DNA of 64,000 bases from the NCBI RefSeq assembly GCF_016861655.1, contig NZ_BOLN01000002.1, positions 372,001 through 436,000 on the forward strand, in the 5' to 3' direction. How positions within the stretch are numbered: the first letter of the stretch is position 1; the number at the start of each line of letters is the position of its first letter. Positions 1 through 7,991 of this stretch are shown piece after piece. A program made the position numbers and the translations under genes. The notes below the pieces were generated by a model. That model was not told the DNA's origin. It saw only the letters and a list, made by a program, of their open reading frames with translations, and did no database searches. This DNA comes from Levilactobacillus lanxiensis (GTDB taxonomy: Bacteria > Bacillota > Bacilli > Lactobacillales > Lactobacillaceae).

Positions 1-65
1 CCATCGCCGCCGTTGTCTACCTCATCGTAGCCACGGGCGTTGGCATGTTGATCATGAATCACTAA
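1..65 (+). CDS. C-terminus of a membrane protein (partial)
   Basis: An open frame enters from the left edge and ends at the TAA at 63-65. The 20 visible residues are hydrophobic (IAAVVYLIVATGVGMLIMNH), which fits the last transmembrane helix of an integral membrane protein. It is followed at once by a bidirectional terminator. Nothing more can be said of its function. Confidence 0.55.
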   Translation, partial: IAAVVYLIVATGVGMLIMNH

Positions 66-78
66 TTTTAGCCAAACG

Positions 79-125
79 AAAACCGTTGTCATCAGCGCCT
101 GTGAGCGTTGGTGGCAACGGTTTTT
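79..125. terminator. Bidirectional rho-independent terminator
   Basis: The arms AAAACCGTTG (79-88) and CAACGGTTTT (115-124) are complementary and flanked by A and T runs on both sides. It separates the truncated + strand gene from the convergent glutathione peroxidase gene. Confidence 0.8.
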
Positions 126-127
126 GA

Positions 128-598
128 TTACTTTTGGAGAGCTGTAAGAATATCGGGTTCCACCTTCTCGGGCGTGGTAATTGGGGCGTAGCGGTCGATC
201 AGCTGGCCATCGCGGCCAATTAGAAACTTGGTGAAGTTCCATTTGATCCGACCGTGACCCGCGGTGGCCTTGAGGTAGGTGAACAGTGGGTCCTCGTCAT
301 CCCCGTTGACCGCAATCTTTTTGGTCATGGGAAAGGTGACCCCGTAATGCATCTGGCAGAAGTCGCTGGTGGCGGCGTCAGTCGCTAACTCCTGATGGAA
401 TTGATTGGAGGGCAGGCCGAGAACTTCAAGGCCCTGCTCATGGTACTTGCGGTAGAGCGCCTCAATCCCTTCTAGCTGGGGTGCGAGGCCACATTTACTG
501 GCGGTGTTCACAATCAACAGCACCTTGCCCTGATAGTCCTTGAAGTCAATGGTCTGGCCACTCATTTCCGTTTCGGTAAACTCATAAATCGTTGCCAT
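128..598 (-). CDS. Glutathione peroxidase family thiol peroxidase
   Basis: This 156-residue protein matches the length of bacterial cysteine-type glutathione peroxidases (BtuE/Gpo family), which reduce peroxides with thiols such as thioredoxin. The peroxidatic cysteine lies in NTASKCGLAPQ (about residue 36). The family's Gln and Trp positions are visible in LPSNQF (about 66) and KWNFTKFLI (about 119). There is no selenocysteine codon and no signal peptide, so it should act in the cytoplasm. The gene is probably monocistronic: a terminator follows it and the upstream gene ends more than 100 bases away. The likely role is oxidative-stress defence in a catalase-poor organism. Confidence 0.93.
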   Translation of the reverse strand: MATIYEFTETEMSGQTIDFKDYQGKVLLIVNTASKCGLAPQLEGIEALYRKYHEQGLEVLGLPSNQFHQELATDAATSDFCQMHYGVTFPMTKKIAVNGDDEDPLFTYLKATAGHGRIKWNFTKFLIGRDGQLIDRYAPITTPEKVEPDILTALQK

Positions 599-714
599 AG
601 AACAGCATCCCTTCTCTTTGTGTGCTTAATGTTTAGCTTTCGAATTAATTGCGTACAAATCAATTATACATCATCAAGTTCACATTAGCCCGCAATCAGA
701 TGACCAGCGTTGAC

Positions 715-1434
715 CTAGTCCTTGTCATAGATGGCCCGCAGGCTGGCTAAATCCGCCGTGGACAGTTGCGTCTTGCCATGATCCAACGGTGTCATGACGG
801 AAGACTTGTCCGAACTGTGGTCCAGGCCCAGCGCGTGCCCCAACTCGTGGACGGCAACGGAGTGTTTGAACGCGTGCGGATAGGTGGCGTTGAGTTTGGC
901 CGTAGCCGTGTTGGTCGTCAAGATGCCCCGCCAACTGATACGCTGCGTAATTTGGGGACCCCCGTGGCCGTACTCGATAGTCGTCTGGCCCTTGGGCTCG
1001 CGTTTGTGATAGGTGCCAAAGGTGATCTGGTTGGTCTTGGAACTCCCGGTGCCCGCTACCAGCTGAACGATGCCGGTCTGATCGTAGACATCGACGGCGT
1101 AGGTAAAGACCTCACGTACCTTCTCCGGCGTGTTCTTGGCAAAATGATAGTAGTATTTCTTCTGGAGTAAGAGTCCCTGCATAGCCTCTTCTACTGGCGT
1201 CTCGTCCGCTCCGGTCTGGGTGGTGCCGTCACTGGTGTTGCGCAGGATATAACCACTCGCCTGATAATTACCGGACTGACTCTGACTCGTAGCCGACTGT
1301 GCCTTGCCCGTCAGTGTGGCCACAATTGCCGCGCGGTAATAGGTGAACTGGGTCAACAGCGGCTGCCAATTGACAGCGATAAAAACGACGATTCCCAAAA
1401 CAATGGCAAGTAACAAACGTCTGACAATTTTCAC
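715..1434 (-). CDS. Membrane-anchored or secreted matrixin-type zinc metalloprotease
   Basis: The GTG start at 1434 is set by a GGGAAG site eight bases upstream. Of 239 residues, about 8-25 form one hydrophobic segment (signal anchor or signal peptide). The extended zinc motif HELGHALGLDH, followed by a downstream SSVM Met-turn, is the signature of metzincin (M10A, matrixin-like) proteases: three His ligands and the catalytic Glu are all present. Lactobacilli often encode such small 'matrixin family' proteins of unknown substrate. It probably acts outside the membrane on surface or environmental proteins. The active site is complete, so I regard it as functional. Confidence 0.85.
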   Translation of the reverse strand: MKIVRRLLLAIVLGIVVFIAVNWQPLLTQFTYYRAAIVATLTGKAQSATSQSQSGNYQASGYILRNTSDGTTQTGADETPVEEAMQGLLLQKKYYYHFAKNTPEKVREVFTYAVDVYDQTGIVQLVAGTGSSKTNQITFGTYHKREPKGQTTIEYGHGGPQITQRISWRGILTTNTATAKLNATYPHAFKHSVAVHELGHALGLDHSSDKSSVMTPLDHGKTQLSTADLASLRAIYDKD

Positions 1435-1500
1435 AGCGCAATCTTCCCTTCGACTCTCTTCTGCCCCGACAATGTTTCCAATTAAGTTGATTCTAGGCTA

Positions 1501-1523
1501 TCTAGTTGTGGGGCGCAACTAGA
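1501..1523. promoter_or_regulatory. Inverted repeat upstream of the metalloprotease gene
   Basis: A perfect 8-bp inverted repeat, TCTAGTTG/CAACTAGA with a 7-base G-rich centre, lies about 67 bases upstream of the metalloprotease start. It is not followed by a T-run. It could be an operator, or a hairpin between the two transcription units. Only the symmetry is seen; the role is inferred. Confidence 0.35.
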
Positions 1524-1558
1524 TTGACCTAATAATTTCTGGGCACACCGATTGGGTG

Positions 1559-1587
1559 AAAAAAGCCCGCCGGAAGCGGACTTTTAG
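1559..1587 (-). terminator. Terminator of the 150-residue secreted protein gene
   Basis: AAAAGCCCGC (1561-1570) pairs with GCGGACTTTT (1576-1585) and gives a short GC stem ending in a T-run on the minus strand, just after the stop codon of the upstream gene. Confidence 0.75.
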
Positions 1588-1591
1588 TGAT

Positions 1592-2044
1592 TTATTTATA
1601 GTAAACGTGACCGTAAGTTGGGTGCTTATTAGGTGAGGTTTGAACGCTTTCACCGGTCTGCTTGTAGCCGTACCACTGAGCCTTGTAGGACTTGTGCTTG
1701 CGGTTGGTCTTGCTGACCTTGAACTTGTAATAGTTCACCAACTTGCCATGGGTCCAGCCCATTTCGTGCCCCTTGATGTAGTAAACGTGACTGCCCTTCT
1801 TGTGTTGATACGTCATGTTCTTATTCGTAACAAATGGCAACAACAAGGCGTTGGATTTGATCGTAAACCAAGGATAATAGTCTAAAGCCTTATCCTTTTT
1901 CGGATCAACCCACTTGCCCCGCAAAACCTTCGGCGTCCCCTTGTGCCAAGTCGCGGCATTGGCGGATTGGGTGGTGCTGGCGCCAATGGCTAATCCAGCA
2001 ACAACGGCTAAAGCAGTGGTTCCTACTTTCAACATGTTCTTCAT
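1592..2044 (-). CDS. Small secreted protein of unknown function (paralogue 1)
   Basis: This 150-residue protein starts with a clear Sec signal peptide (LKVGTTALAVVAGLAIGAS, cleavage near SANA-A, about residue 30). The mature part is basic and rich in Lys, Tyr and Trp, with the core TWHKGTPKVLRGKWVDP. The next gene upstream (2147-2605) encodes a paralogue with the same layout, and the 226-residue protein at 46309-46989 shares the PK-x-[LF]RG-x-W core. I do not recognise a named domain; lactobacilli carry many such small exported proteins. Its own terminator suggests independent expression. Confidence 0.7.
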   Translation of the reverse strand: MKNMLKVGTTALAVVAGLAIGASTTQSANAATWHKGTPKVLRGKWVDPKKDKALDYYPWFTIKSNALLLPFVTNKNMTYQHKKGSHVYYIKGHEMGWTHGKLVNYYKFKVSKTNRKHKSYKAQWYGYKQTGESVQTSPNKHPTYGHVYYK

Positions 2045-2146
2045 GAAAAGCCCTCCCAGGGTGAATTATTTGCTTTTACAAGGTTAATCATACATCAAGG
2101 AAATCAAATTGAACATAAGTAATTTTGGGGCACATCTTTTAGCACT

Positions 2147-2605
2147 TTACTTGTAGAAGTAGTGACCGTACTTGGCCTTCTTTGCCTGGTAATCTTGGCC
2201 GTTCCCTCTCTGCTTGTAAATGTAGAACTTAACTTTATGGGACTTATGTTTCCGTGTGGTCTTACTTAATTTAAATCGGTAATAGTTGACCAGCTTGCCG
2301 TGGCTGTACATCGTTTCGTGGCCTCTAACGTCATAGATATGACTCCCCTTTTTGTGACGGTAGTGCAGGTGCTTGTTGATGACTGGATCGATGCCACTCT
2401 CGCTCAACTCCTTAGGCTTAACGATAATGAAAGGATAATAATTTAAGACTGCCTCCTTCTTACCGTCCGTCCACTTTCCCCGCAGTGCTTTCGGCGTTCC
2501 CCGATGCCAGGTTGCCGCACTAGCATTTTGGGTGGTATTCCCTCCAATTGCCAATCCCATTGCCAACGCAACGACCGTCATACCTAATCTCATTTGTGAC
2601 TTCAT
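2147..2605 (-). CDS. Small secreted protein of unknown function (paralogue 2)
   Basis: A 152-residue protein whose signal peptide ends near NASA-A. The mature part, TWHRGTPKALRGKWTDGKKEAVLNYYPF and onward, aligns along its whole length with the adjacent 1592-2044 product (shared blocks YYPF/YYPW, HKKGSH, HGKLVNYY, KTTRKHKSHK/KTNRKHKSYK). The pair is a tandem duplication with substantial divergence. A GGAGG site precedes the ATG at 2605. No function can be assigned. Confidence 0.7.
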   Translation of the reverse strand: MKSQMRLGMTVVALAMGLAIGGNTTQNASAATWHRGTPKALRGKWTDGKKEAVLNYYPFIIVKPKELSESGIDPVINKHLHYRHKKGSHIYDVRGHETMYSHGKLVNYYRFKLSKTTRKHKSHKVKFYIYKQRGNGQDYQAKKAKYGHYFYK

Positions 2606-2694
2606 ACAATTCCTCCAGTGGATTAATTTAACAAATTAATTGTACACCTCAAAAATAGGTTGAACACGGGAAAACGTGAGAAAAGGTCTGCATT

Positions 2695-2733
2695 AAAAAA
2701 ACGCCGAACAGCCGTAGCCATTCAACGTCGCAT
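2695..2733 (-). terminator. Terminator of the purine permease gene
   Basis: On the minus strand ACGTTGAATGGC, loop TACG, GCTGTTCGGCGT forms a 12-bp stem (with G-U pairs), followed by seven T residues. Confidence 0.8.
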
Positions 2734-2744
2734 TTCAAATTAGG

Positions 2745-4202
2745 TTAAACCAAAGCCAGTACCGTAAAGTTAATCACAAACAGAATCGAAACGATCCAGA
2801 TCAACGGGTGAACGTCCTTCGCCTTCCCCAGGACCACCTTGACGATGCAGTAGAAAATGAAACCAGCCGCAATCCCATAGGTAATGTTGTAGGCAAAGGC
2901 CATGATGAACGTGGTCATGAAGGCCGGAATCGCCTCATTCAAATCGTGCCACGGAATCTTGCTGAGGGAGCTCATCATCATGATTCCCACTAGAATCAAG
3001 GATGGTGCAATGGCTGCCGTCGGAATGATCGACAGTAACGGTGAAGCCAGGGAGCTGGCCAAGAATAGCACGGCGACTACAACACTGGTTAACCCCGTCC
3101 GGCCACCGGCCCCAATCCCCGCGGAGCTTTCCACGTAGGTCGTCAGGTTAGACGTCCCAAAGATGGAGCCAACGCCGGTCGCAATCGAATCGGCAAATAA
3201 AGCCTTGTCCAGCTTTGATTTAAACCCGGGTTGGCTTTCCAGCTCAAGCTCCCGTTTGCCGGAGAAAATTCCGGTCTGCCGGCCAGTCCCAATGAAGGTC
3301 CCCAGGGAGTCGAAGGTGTCGGACAAACTGAACGATAGAATCGTCATCAGGACTAGGATAACCCGATTATGCTCCGCAAATAATGAGCCCATCCCCTCAT
3401 GGGAAAAGGCCGCCAGGAAGGTCGTTCCCAGCTGATGAACCGACGCACCAAATGAAAAGCCACTGGCCAAATGCAGGTTGGTGACCCCCATGGGAATCCC
3501 AATGATGGTCGTCGTTAAGATGCCAATCAGGAGGGCACCCGGCACCTTGCGAACTTTAAAGATGACCGTAATGACCAGACCAATCAAGGCCAGCACCAAT
3601 GATGGTGAGTTAAAGACCTGGAGCGCCGGCACAATGCCGCCACCCGTGACGACTGAGCCGATGCCTTGGCCAAACGCCTTTTGCGTGGCGTCAAAGGCCT
3701 TGCCGTTAATTGACACGATGTTGCTGGCATCGCTGGTAAATTGGAGAAAGTTCGCGTTTTTCAGTCCCACGTAGGCAATGAACGCTCCAATCCCCCCGCT
3801 GATGGCCAGCTGGAGGTTAATCGGAATCGCTGAGATCAGCATTTTCCGAATCTTGGTAGCGGTGATAATGATATTAATAATGCCACAGAAGAAAACCAGC
3901 GCCAATGCCTGTTGCCAACTGAAACCCAGTCCCATAACGACGGTGTAGGTGAAGAAGGCATTCAGCCCCATCCCGGGTGCCAGCGCATAGGGCACGTTGG
4001 CAAAGAGGCCCATGACCAGTGTCCCGACGACAGAAGCAATAATTGTTGCGAGAAAGACTGCTTGCTGCGGCATTCCCGTTTGCCCCAAGATGGTGGGGTT
4101 CACAAATAAGATATAGGACATGGCAAAGAAGGTCGTGACGCCGGCCGCAACTTCAGTGCCGGCAGTGGTCCCCGATTCCTTAAGTTTGAAGAATTTATCC
4201 AC
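2745..4202 (-). CDS. NCS2 family (AzgA-like) purine/nucleobase permease
   Basis: A 485-residue polytopic membrane protein of the AzgA branch of the NCS2 family, importers of hypoxanthine, guanine or adenine by proton symport. Family hallmarks are the N-terminal AGVTTFFAMSYILFVNP segment, the GMGLNAFF block (about 77), DTFDSLGTFIGTGRQTG (about 294) and ESSAGIGAGGRTG (about 358). About twelve to fourteen hydrophobic segments are expected. A perfect PurBox and a TATAAT -10 element lie just upstream, so purine-dependent control by a PurR-type regulator is likely. The exact substrate cannot be read from sequence. Confidence 0.92.
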   Translation of the reverse strand: MDKFFKLKESGTTAGTEVAAGVTTFFAMSYILFVNPTILGQTGMPQQAVFLATIIASVVGTLVMGLFANVPYALAPGMGLNAFFTYTVVMGLGFSWQQALALVFFCGIINIIITATKIRKMLISAIPINLQLAISGGIGAFIAYVGLKNANFLQFTSDASNIVSINGKAFDATQKAFGQGIGSVVTGGGIVPALQVFNSPSLVLALIGLVITVIFKVRKVPGALLIGILTTTIIGIPMGVTNLHLASGFSFGASVHQLGTTFLAAFSHEGMGSLFAEHNRVILVLMTILSFSLSDTFDSLGTFIGTGRQTGIFSGKRELELESQPGFKSKLDKALFADSIATGVGSIFGTSNLTTYVESSAGIGAGGRTGLTSVVVAVLFLASSLASPLLSIIPTAAIAPSLILVGIMMMSSLSKIPWHDLNEAIPAFMTTFIMAFAYNITYGIAAGFIFYCIVKVVLGKAKDVHPLIWIVSILFVINFTVLALV

Positions 4203-4219
4203 AATCGATTCCTCCTATG

Positions 4220-4232
4220 AAATCCGAACATT
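4220..4232 (+). promoter_or_regulatory. PurBox (PurR operator)
   Basis: AAATCCGAACATT matches the Gram-positive PurBox consensus AWWWCCGAACWWT at all 13 positions. It overlaps the expected transcription start of the permease, between the -10 element and the AGGAGG site. A weaker copy (two mismatches) is at 4314-4326. Confidence 0.7.
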
Positions 4233-4238
4233 AAAATA

Positions 4239-4244
4239 ATTATA
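4239..4244 (-). promoter_or_regulatory. -10 element of the purine permease promoter
   Basis: A perfect TATAAT on the minus strand, about 37 bases before the ATG at 4202. No good -35 hexamer is visible at 17 bases (TGTAAT), which would suit an activator-dependent or weak promoter. Confidence 0.5.
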
Positions 4245-4424
4245 AACGATAAACGTTAACTATTACATTCATGACTATACCAGATTCAGGCTAAAAAAGA
4301 TAGTAAAAGATAATTTAACGAACTTTGACTGATTCATCACCAACTGATTCTATTCTAGTCATCGCGCCCAATCGTCCCCAGTCGCTCGCTAACGTTGGCA
4401 CGTTCACTTAATTATTCCGAGAAA

Positions 4425-4458
4425 ACCAAAAGGCTAACAATCGTCCTGATTGCTAGCC
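4425..4458 (-). terminator. Terminator of the small 60-residue gene
   Basis: GGCTAACAATC (4432-4442) and GATTGCTAGCC (4448-4458) form an imperfect 11-bp stem. The minus strand continues into TTTTGGTTTTC. Confidence 0.65.
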
Positions 4459-4470
4459 CCGTTTATGCTG

Positions 4471-4653
4471 TCACCGCACGCTATGTTCCGCGTCCTGTCG
4501 CAGCTTCTGTAAATCGCGATCACTGACCCGCAGCTTGACCTCCCCGGTAGTCAAATCAACGTCGGCCACCACCTCAACTGTCTTCGGCGCGACGCTCTCC
4601 CGTTTGAGCTTTAAGGGACCAGTGAACGCCACCGTTGCCAATCTTTTCTGCAC
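4471..4653 (-). CDS. Conserved-looking small protein, unknown function
   Basis: The GTG at 4651-4653 has a good GGAGG site (within 4661-4670) and a TATACT -10 element on the minus strand at 4686-4691, so I take this start rather than the upstream ATG. The 60-residue product begins VQKRLATVAFTGPLK and ends in a charged helix (SDRDLQKLRQDAEH). No signal peptide or known domain is seen. It has its own promoter and terminator, which argues that it is real and expressed alone. Confidence 0.6.
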   Translation of the reverse strand: MQKRLATVAFTGPLKLKRESVAPKTVEVVADVDLTTGEVKLRVSDRDLQKLRQDAEHSVR

Positions 4654-4740
4654 GTTGCTACGCCTCCTCACTAAACTTCGGCACCAGTATATCACCGGCA
4701 TACCGCGGTTTCTGGCCGGACGTCTTACAAATTTATTTAT

Positions 4741-4780
4741 AAAAATGCCCCGCATTGGTCAACAGACCAACTGCGGGGCA
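4741..4780 (-). terminator. Terminator of the MFS transporter gene
   Basis: TGCCCCGCATTGGTC and GACCAACTGCGGGGCA form a long GC-rich stem around a short loop, followed by TTTTTA on the minus strand. Confidence 0.9.
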
Positions 4781-4786
4781 CCCCAA

Positions 4787-5983
4787 TTATTCTTCTTGCA
4801 TAGAGACTTGTGACGACCGCTGGACCAGGCAAACGAACCCGACCAGCATGCCACTACATAAGACCAACACGTACCACGGCAGCGTTTCAACGGCCCCGTT
4901 GTGGAGCCAACTCATGCCGTAGGTCAAAGCGCTGACCATTAAATAATAGCCGAGACTGAACCAGCCACTGGCACTGCCCATCACGGCTTCGTACCCCACC
5001 AGCGCGCGATTCAAGGCGTTGGGCAAAGTCACGTTGAGCCCGAGAAAGGTGAGAAACACAAACGCTAATAAGAGGCCCGCGTGATCCAAGTAAGCGGCGC
5101 CCACTAGCCCCGCACTGGCAACGACACTGAATAACAAGCCGCCGAGGGCCACCTGTTCCGGTGTTATCCAATTCAGTAGCCAGTTGACCAGCACGGCACC
5201 GAGTAGACTGGCACTGGCTAGAATCAACCCTAGCCAACCGTATTGCACGGCGGAGTAGCCAAAATGGCTGATAAAGATGAACGGTGCTTCGGCATAGTAA
5301 CTAAACAATACGCCATTGATACCACCGATTAACAAGCCGTAACCCCAAACGACCGGATCTGTCAGTAAGTGCCGTAGCAGGGCCATTTGATTGACCCGTT
5401 TGACCTTTGTCGTCACCGGCTGTGTTTCGGGTAAACAGGTCCCCGCATACAACCCAACGGCCACGGCCATCGCGACCAGCGTGCCAAAGACGCTGCGGTA
5501 GCCAAAGTAGGTCTGCATAATTCCCCCAATTAGGGGACCCAGCGCTGGGGCTAAGGCCATGGCGGCACTGGTGTGGGCAAAAACTTTGGCTCCGGTCAGT
5601 CCACTGAAGCTTTCTCGCATAATGGTCTGGGTCACGACGGAACCAGCGCTGGCGCCAAACGCCTGAACCAACCGGCTACCAATCAGCCAACCAAAAGTTG
5701 GACTCAGCATCAGTCCCAGGTTTCCAGCCAAGTAGACGGCAATCCCCGCCAGCATGGCCGGACGCCGCCCCCATTTGTCAGCCAGTTGGCCCCAAATCAG
5801 GACACCGACGGCAAAGGCGACGAAGTACGTACTCATGGTTAACTGTGCCCGGTTGGCGCTCACGCTAAAGGCGCGCTGAAGCTGCGGTAACACCGGGGTG
5901 AAGATGGATTCGCTGATCTGGGGAAATCCCACCAGCGCAATGATCAATCCCAAGGAAGGGACTGTTTGACGGACGTTTTTCAA
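4787..5983 (-). CDS. MFS drug-efflux transporter, Bcr/CflA type
   Basis: The start is TTG at 5981-5983, with an AAAGGAG site eight bases upstream. The 398-residue protein has the 12-helix layout of DHA1 drug:proton antiporters. Motif A between helices 2 and 3 is visible as GQLADKWGRRPAMLAG (about 66). Motif C-like GPLIGG (about 154) marks antiporters. The closest named family is Bcr/CflA (bicyclomycin/chloramphenicol export). Substrate is not predictable. A 21-codon open frame with its own ribosome site ends 21 bases before the start and could regulate translation of this gene. Confidence 0.88.
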   Translation of the reverse strand: MKNVRQTVPSLGLIIALVGFPQISESIFTPVLPQLQRAFSVSANRAQLTMSTYFVAFAVGVLIWGQLADKWGRRPAMLAGIAVYLAGNLGLMLSPTFGWLIGSRLVQAFGASAGSVVTQTIMRESFSGLTGAKVFAHTSAAMALAPALGPLIGGIMQTYFGYRSVFGTLVAMAVAVGLYAGTCLPETQPVTTKVKRVNQMALLRHLLTDPVVWGYGLLIGGINGVLFSYYAEAPFIFISHFGYSAVQYGWLGLILASASLLGAVLVNWLLNWITPEQVALGGLLFSVVASAGLVGAAYLDHAGLLLAFVFLTFLGLNVTLPNALNRALVGYEAVMGSASGWFSLGYYLMVSALTYGMSWLHNGAVETLPWYVLVLCSGMLVGFVCLVQRSSQVSMQEE

Positions 5984-6003
5984 GATTTTTCTCCTTTATA
6001 AAG

Positions 6004-6069
6004 TTAATCTAGGGAAAAACGTCCTTGTCCGTTTGCGGGGACACACGCCATTAATTTATCGATACTCAT
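6004..6069 (-). CDS. Possible leader peptide of the MFS efflux gene (21 aa)
   Basis: ATG at 6067-6069, preceded by an AGAGGGGTG ribosome site at seven to eight bases, opens a 21-codon frame (MSIDKLMACVPANGQGRFSL plus D) ending at 6004. It lies directly upstream of the MFS gene on the same strand. Short translated leaders control several antibiotic-resistance genes by ribosome stalling. That function here is an inference from position and from the good ribosome site. Confidence 0.4.
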   Translation of the reverse strand: MSIDKLMACVPANGQGRFSLD

Positions 6070-6267
6070 GGGTTGTCACCCCTCTCTGTTGAATGTTTCC
6101 CTACTTTACGGGATTCCAAGTGTTCTGTCAAGACGCGTAAATGGCTGACGCGTATGACATATTGCCAAATAAAAAAGAGATTGCAGCATCAGCCACAACC
6201 TCATTAACAGTTTAAAATTCAAGTGAACAATGTTACCCAACAAAGACTGACCAAGGAACTAAATCCG

Positions 6268-6300
6268 TGTCAGCCACAGGGCTGGTAAAAATTGGGCCAG
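6268..6300 (+). repeat. Remnant of family A repeat (A0)
   Basis: TGTCAGCCACAGGGCTGG followed by TAAAAATTGGGCC matches the left outer arm of the family A repeat that starts 90 bases later. The rest of the element is missing, so this is a truncated copy. Confidence 0.5.
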
Positions 6301-6358
6301 TCATAGGAGTGACCAGGGCGCGCCATCACCACTAACAGCTGACGAAGGAATTAAACCC

Positions 6359-6546
6359 GTGTCAGCCGCAGGGCTGGTGAAAATGGGCTCAGCCGTGGGA
6401 GTTGCCTTAGCGGGTTTCCCGCTTAGGCAACTGCTATCTTTGAGACTCGGTTCTTGAGGCTCAAAGTAAGTCTGGAGACCGCTTCTCAGGCTCCAGACGT
6501 GCGCCCACAGCGCCACGGCCCATTTTCACCAGCCGAAGGCGATGTC
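6359..6546 (+). repeat. Structured repeat family A, copy A1
   Basis: A 188-base intergenic element. The outer arm GGCTGGTGAAAATGGGC pairs with GCCCATTTTCACCAGC. CCGTGG pairs with CCACGG below the branch point. Inside are three hairpins: GTTGCCTTAGCGGG/CCGCTTAGGCAAC, CTTTGAG/CTCAAAG and GTCTGGAG/CTCCAGAC. The result is a four-way cloverleaf. It lies directly after the HAD phosphatase gene (minus strand). Copies A2 and A3 share this fold. Confidence 0.85.
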
Positions 6547-6551
6547 AGAAA

Positions 6552-7358
6552 CTAAAGGATAAATTCCTGAATCGCGTCTGCTACGCCGGACTCGTAGTCA
6601 TGCGGCGTCACAAACTTAGCAACGCGCTTAACCTCATCAATCCCGTTAGCCACGGAGACGGGCATCCCCACCTTCGTCAGCATGCCCAGGTCATTGGCGT
6701 TGTCACCAATTGCCATAATTTCGTCGGCACCAACGCCCAGCTTGCGTCCGAGGTCCAGAATCGCGGTCCCCTTGTCGACGCCGGCATGATTGACTTCCAT
6801 ATAGATACCGGAAGAATAGGTACAGTTGATTTCGTCAAACGCGGCGGTGATGGCTTGGAAAACGTTCTGGCGAACACCCAAGTCAGGGTTCATGACGATG
6901 ACTTTCATGATTCGATCATTTTCAAACTGGTCAAAGGACCCGGTTAGCTCGTCAAAGGTCACGCCACGCGTCTTGAGGTAAGCCATGTCATCTGCCCGAG
7001 GCCGATAGATGTACAAGTGGTCCAGCGTATAGACGTGGATGTCGACGTCGAACTGCGTCATGATTTCAAACGTCTTTTTCGCTTCCGCAAACGGCATTTG
7101 ATTGCTGACAATAACCTGATTGTCTTGGTTTTCCACGACCACGCCACCGTTGTAAGACACGACGTACTCGCCCGGCTTTTGGTACAGGCCAAGTTGTTTC
7201 AACAGGTTTTGCACCGTCAAAAAGCTCCGGCCGGTGTTGGGCACAAATTTAACGCCCTTGGCCGAGGCCGCCGCAATCGCGTCGATGTTAGCCTGAGAAA
7301 TAGTGCCATCCTTCCGCAGTAGCGTTTCGTCTAAATCGCTGGTGATAATCTTGTACAA
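6552..7358 (-). CDS. Cof-type HAD-superfamily phosphatase
   Basis: The likely start is TTG at 7356-7358, preceded by AGAGGGAG. Upstream in-frame codons lack a ribosome site and would add 40 residues before the conserved motif. The 268-residue protein begins with HAD motif I (SDLDETLL, nucleophile and acid Asp). It then has motif II (PNTGR), a type IIB cap, a motif III Lys (VDKGTAI) and motif IV (GDNANDLGML). This is the Cof/YidA group, cytoplasmic Mg-dependent phosphatases of sugar phosphates, FMN or pyridoxal phosphate. The substrate is uncertain. Confidence 0.9.
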   Translation of the reverse strand: MYKIITSDLDETLLRKDGTISQANIDAIAAASAKGVKFVPNTGRSFLTVQNLLKQLGLYQKPGEYVVSYNGGVVVENQDNQVIVSNQMPFAEAKKTFEIMTQFDVDIHVYTLDHLYIYRPRADDMAYLKTRGVTFDELTGSFDQFENDRIMKVIVMNPDLGVRQNVFQAITAAFDEINCTYSSGIYMEVNHAGVDKGTAILDLGRKLGVGADEIMAIGDNANDLGMLTKVGMPVSVANGIDEVKRVAKFVTPHDYESGVADAIQEFIL

Positions 7359-7556
7359 GGTAATCCGCTCCCTCTGTGGTTTAGGTTTAGTGTACCATGG
7401 GATGGGCAATAGGTATAGGCCAATCACGCAACTTGATGTTTTTTGAATATAACCACCTACAACAACTTCGTTAGTCAAATCATTACCTCCGCCCCTCCGT
7501 ACATGCTATGATGAGGTGATATTAAATGGCCGCCAATACAGAGGGGAAGCAACCAC

Positions 7557-7991
7557 ATGGAGACTGACCAACTGACTTCAGCAGATATTGAGATTCTAAT
7601 TACTGCGATAAAATATTTTGTGACTCATCCCGAATTGTATCCCCTAGTCTCCGGTAAGTTCAGGCGAACTGAGGTTATCGTCGACAAGTTGCATAACTTA
7701 GGCTATAAGCTTCAAATTTACCGCGGAAATATTGAAAACAAATACAGCTTGCACATCCGTTTTTCTACTGATAATCAGCAGGTCCTCAGGCTCTGCATCA
7801 ATGGTTCTCGCCACCATAACCAAGACGGGACACTCGTTGGTCGTAGTCACGTTCACGTCTACCGACCGGAGAATCAAGAGAGTTACGCTCACGCCCTAAC
7901 TGCTTTTCCCTTCATTGAAAATGACAATCTAACTACCGCTATCACCAAATTCGTTGCCTACATCAATCTAAAGTTAGCAGGTGTTGCCTAA
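7557..7991 (+). CDS. DUF6978-like protein, first gene of a coupled pair
   Basis: A 144-residue soluble protein with an N-terminal helical part and a beta-rich C-terminal part containing CINGSRHHNQDGTLVGRSHVHVYRPE. I associate this layout with DUF6978, but from memory only. Its TAA overlaps the ATG of the next gene (TAATG), so the two are translationally coupled. A GAGGGG site precedes the ATG and TATGAT at about 7507 could be the -10. The pair has lower GC than its neighbours and is isolated between minus-strand genes, which suggests acquisition. The role is unknown; see the partner. Confidence 0.65.
   Translation: METDQLTSADIEILITAIKYFVTHPELYPLVSGKFRRTEVIVDKLHNLGYKLQIYRGNIENKYSLHIRFSTDNQQVLRLCINGSRHHNQDGTLVGRSHVHVYRPENQESYAHALTAFPFIENDNLTTAITKFVAYINLKLAGVA

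Noticed and set aside
4203-4330. Purine riboswitch upstream of the permease
   Set aside because: The gap is short and lacks the conserved junction bases; a PurBox explains the control better.
4535-4813. 92-codon + strand frame
   Set aside because: Antisense to the 60-residue gene that has its own -10, ribosome site and terminator.
6301-6516. 71-codon minus-strand frame
   Set aside because: It lies within repeat A1 and its remnant, with no ribosome site.
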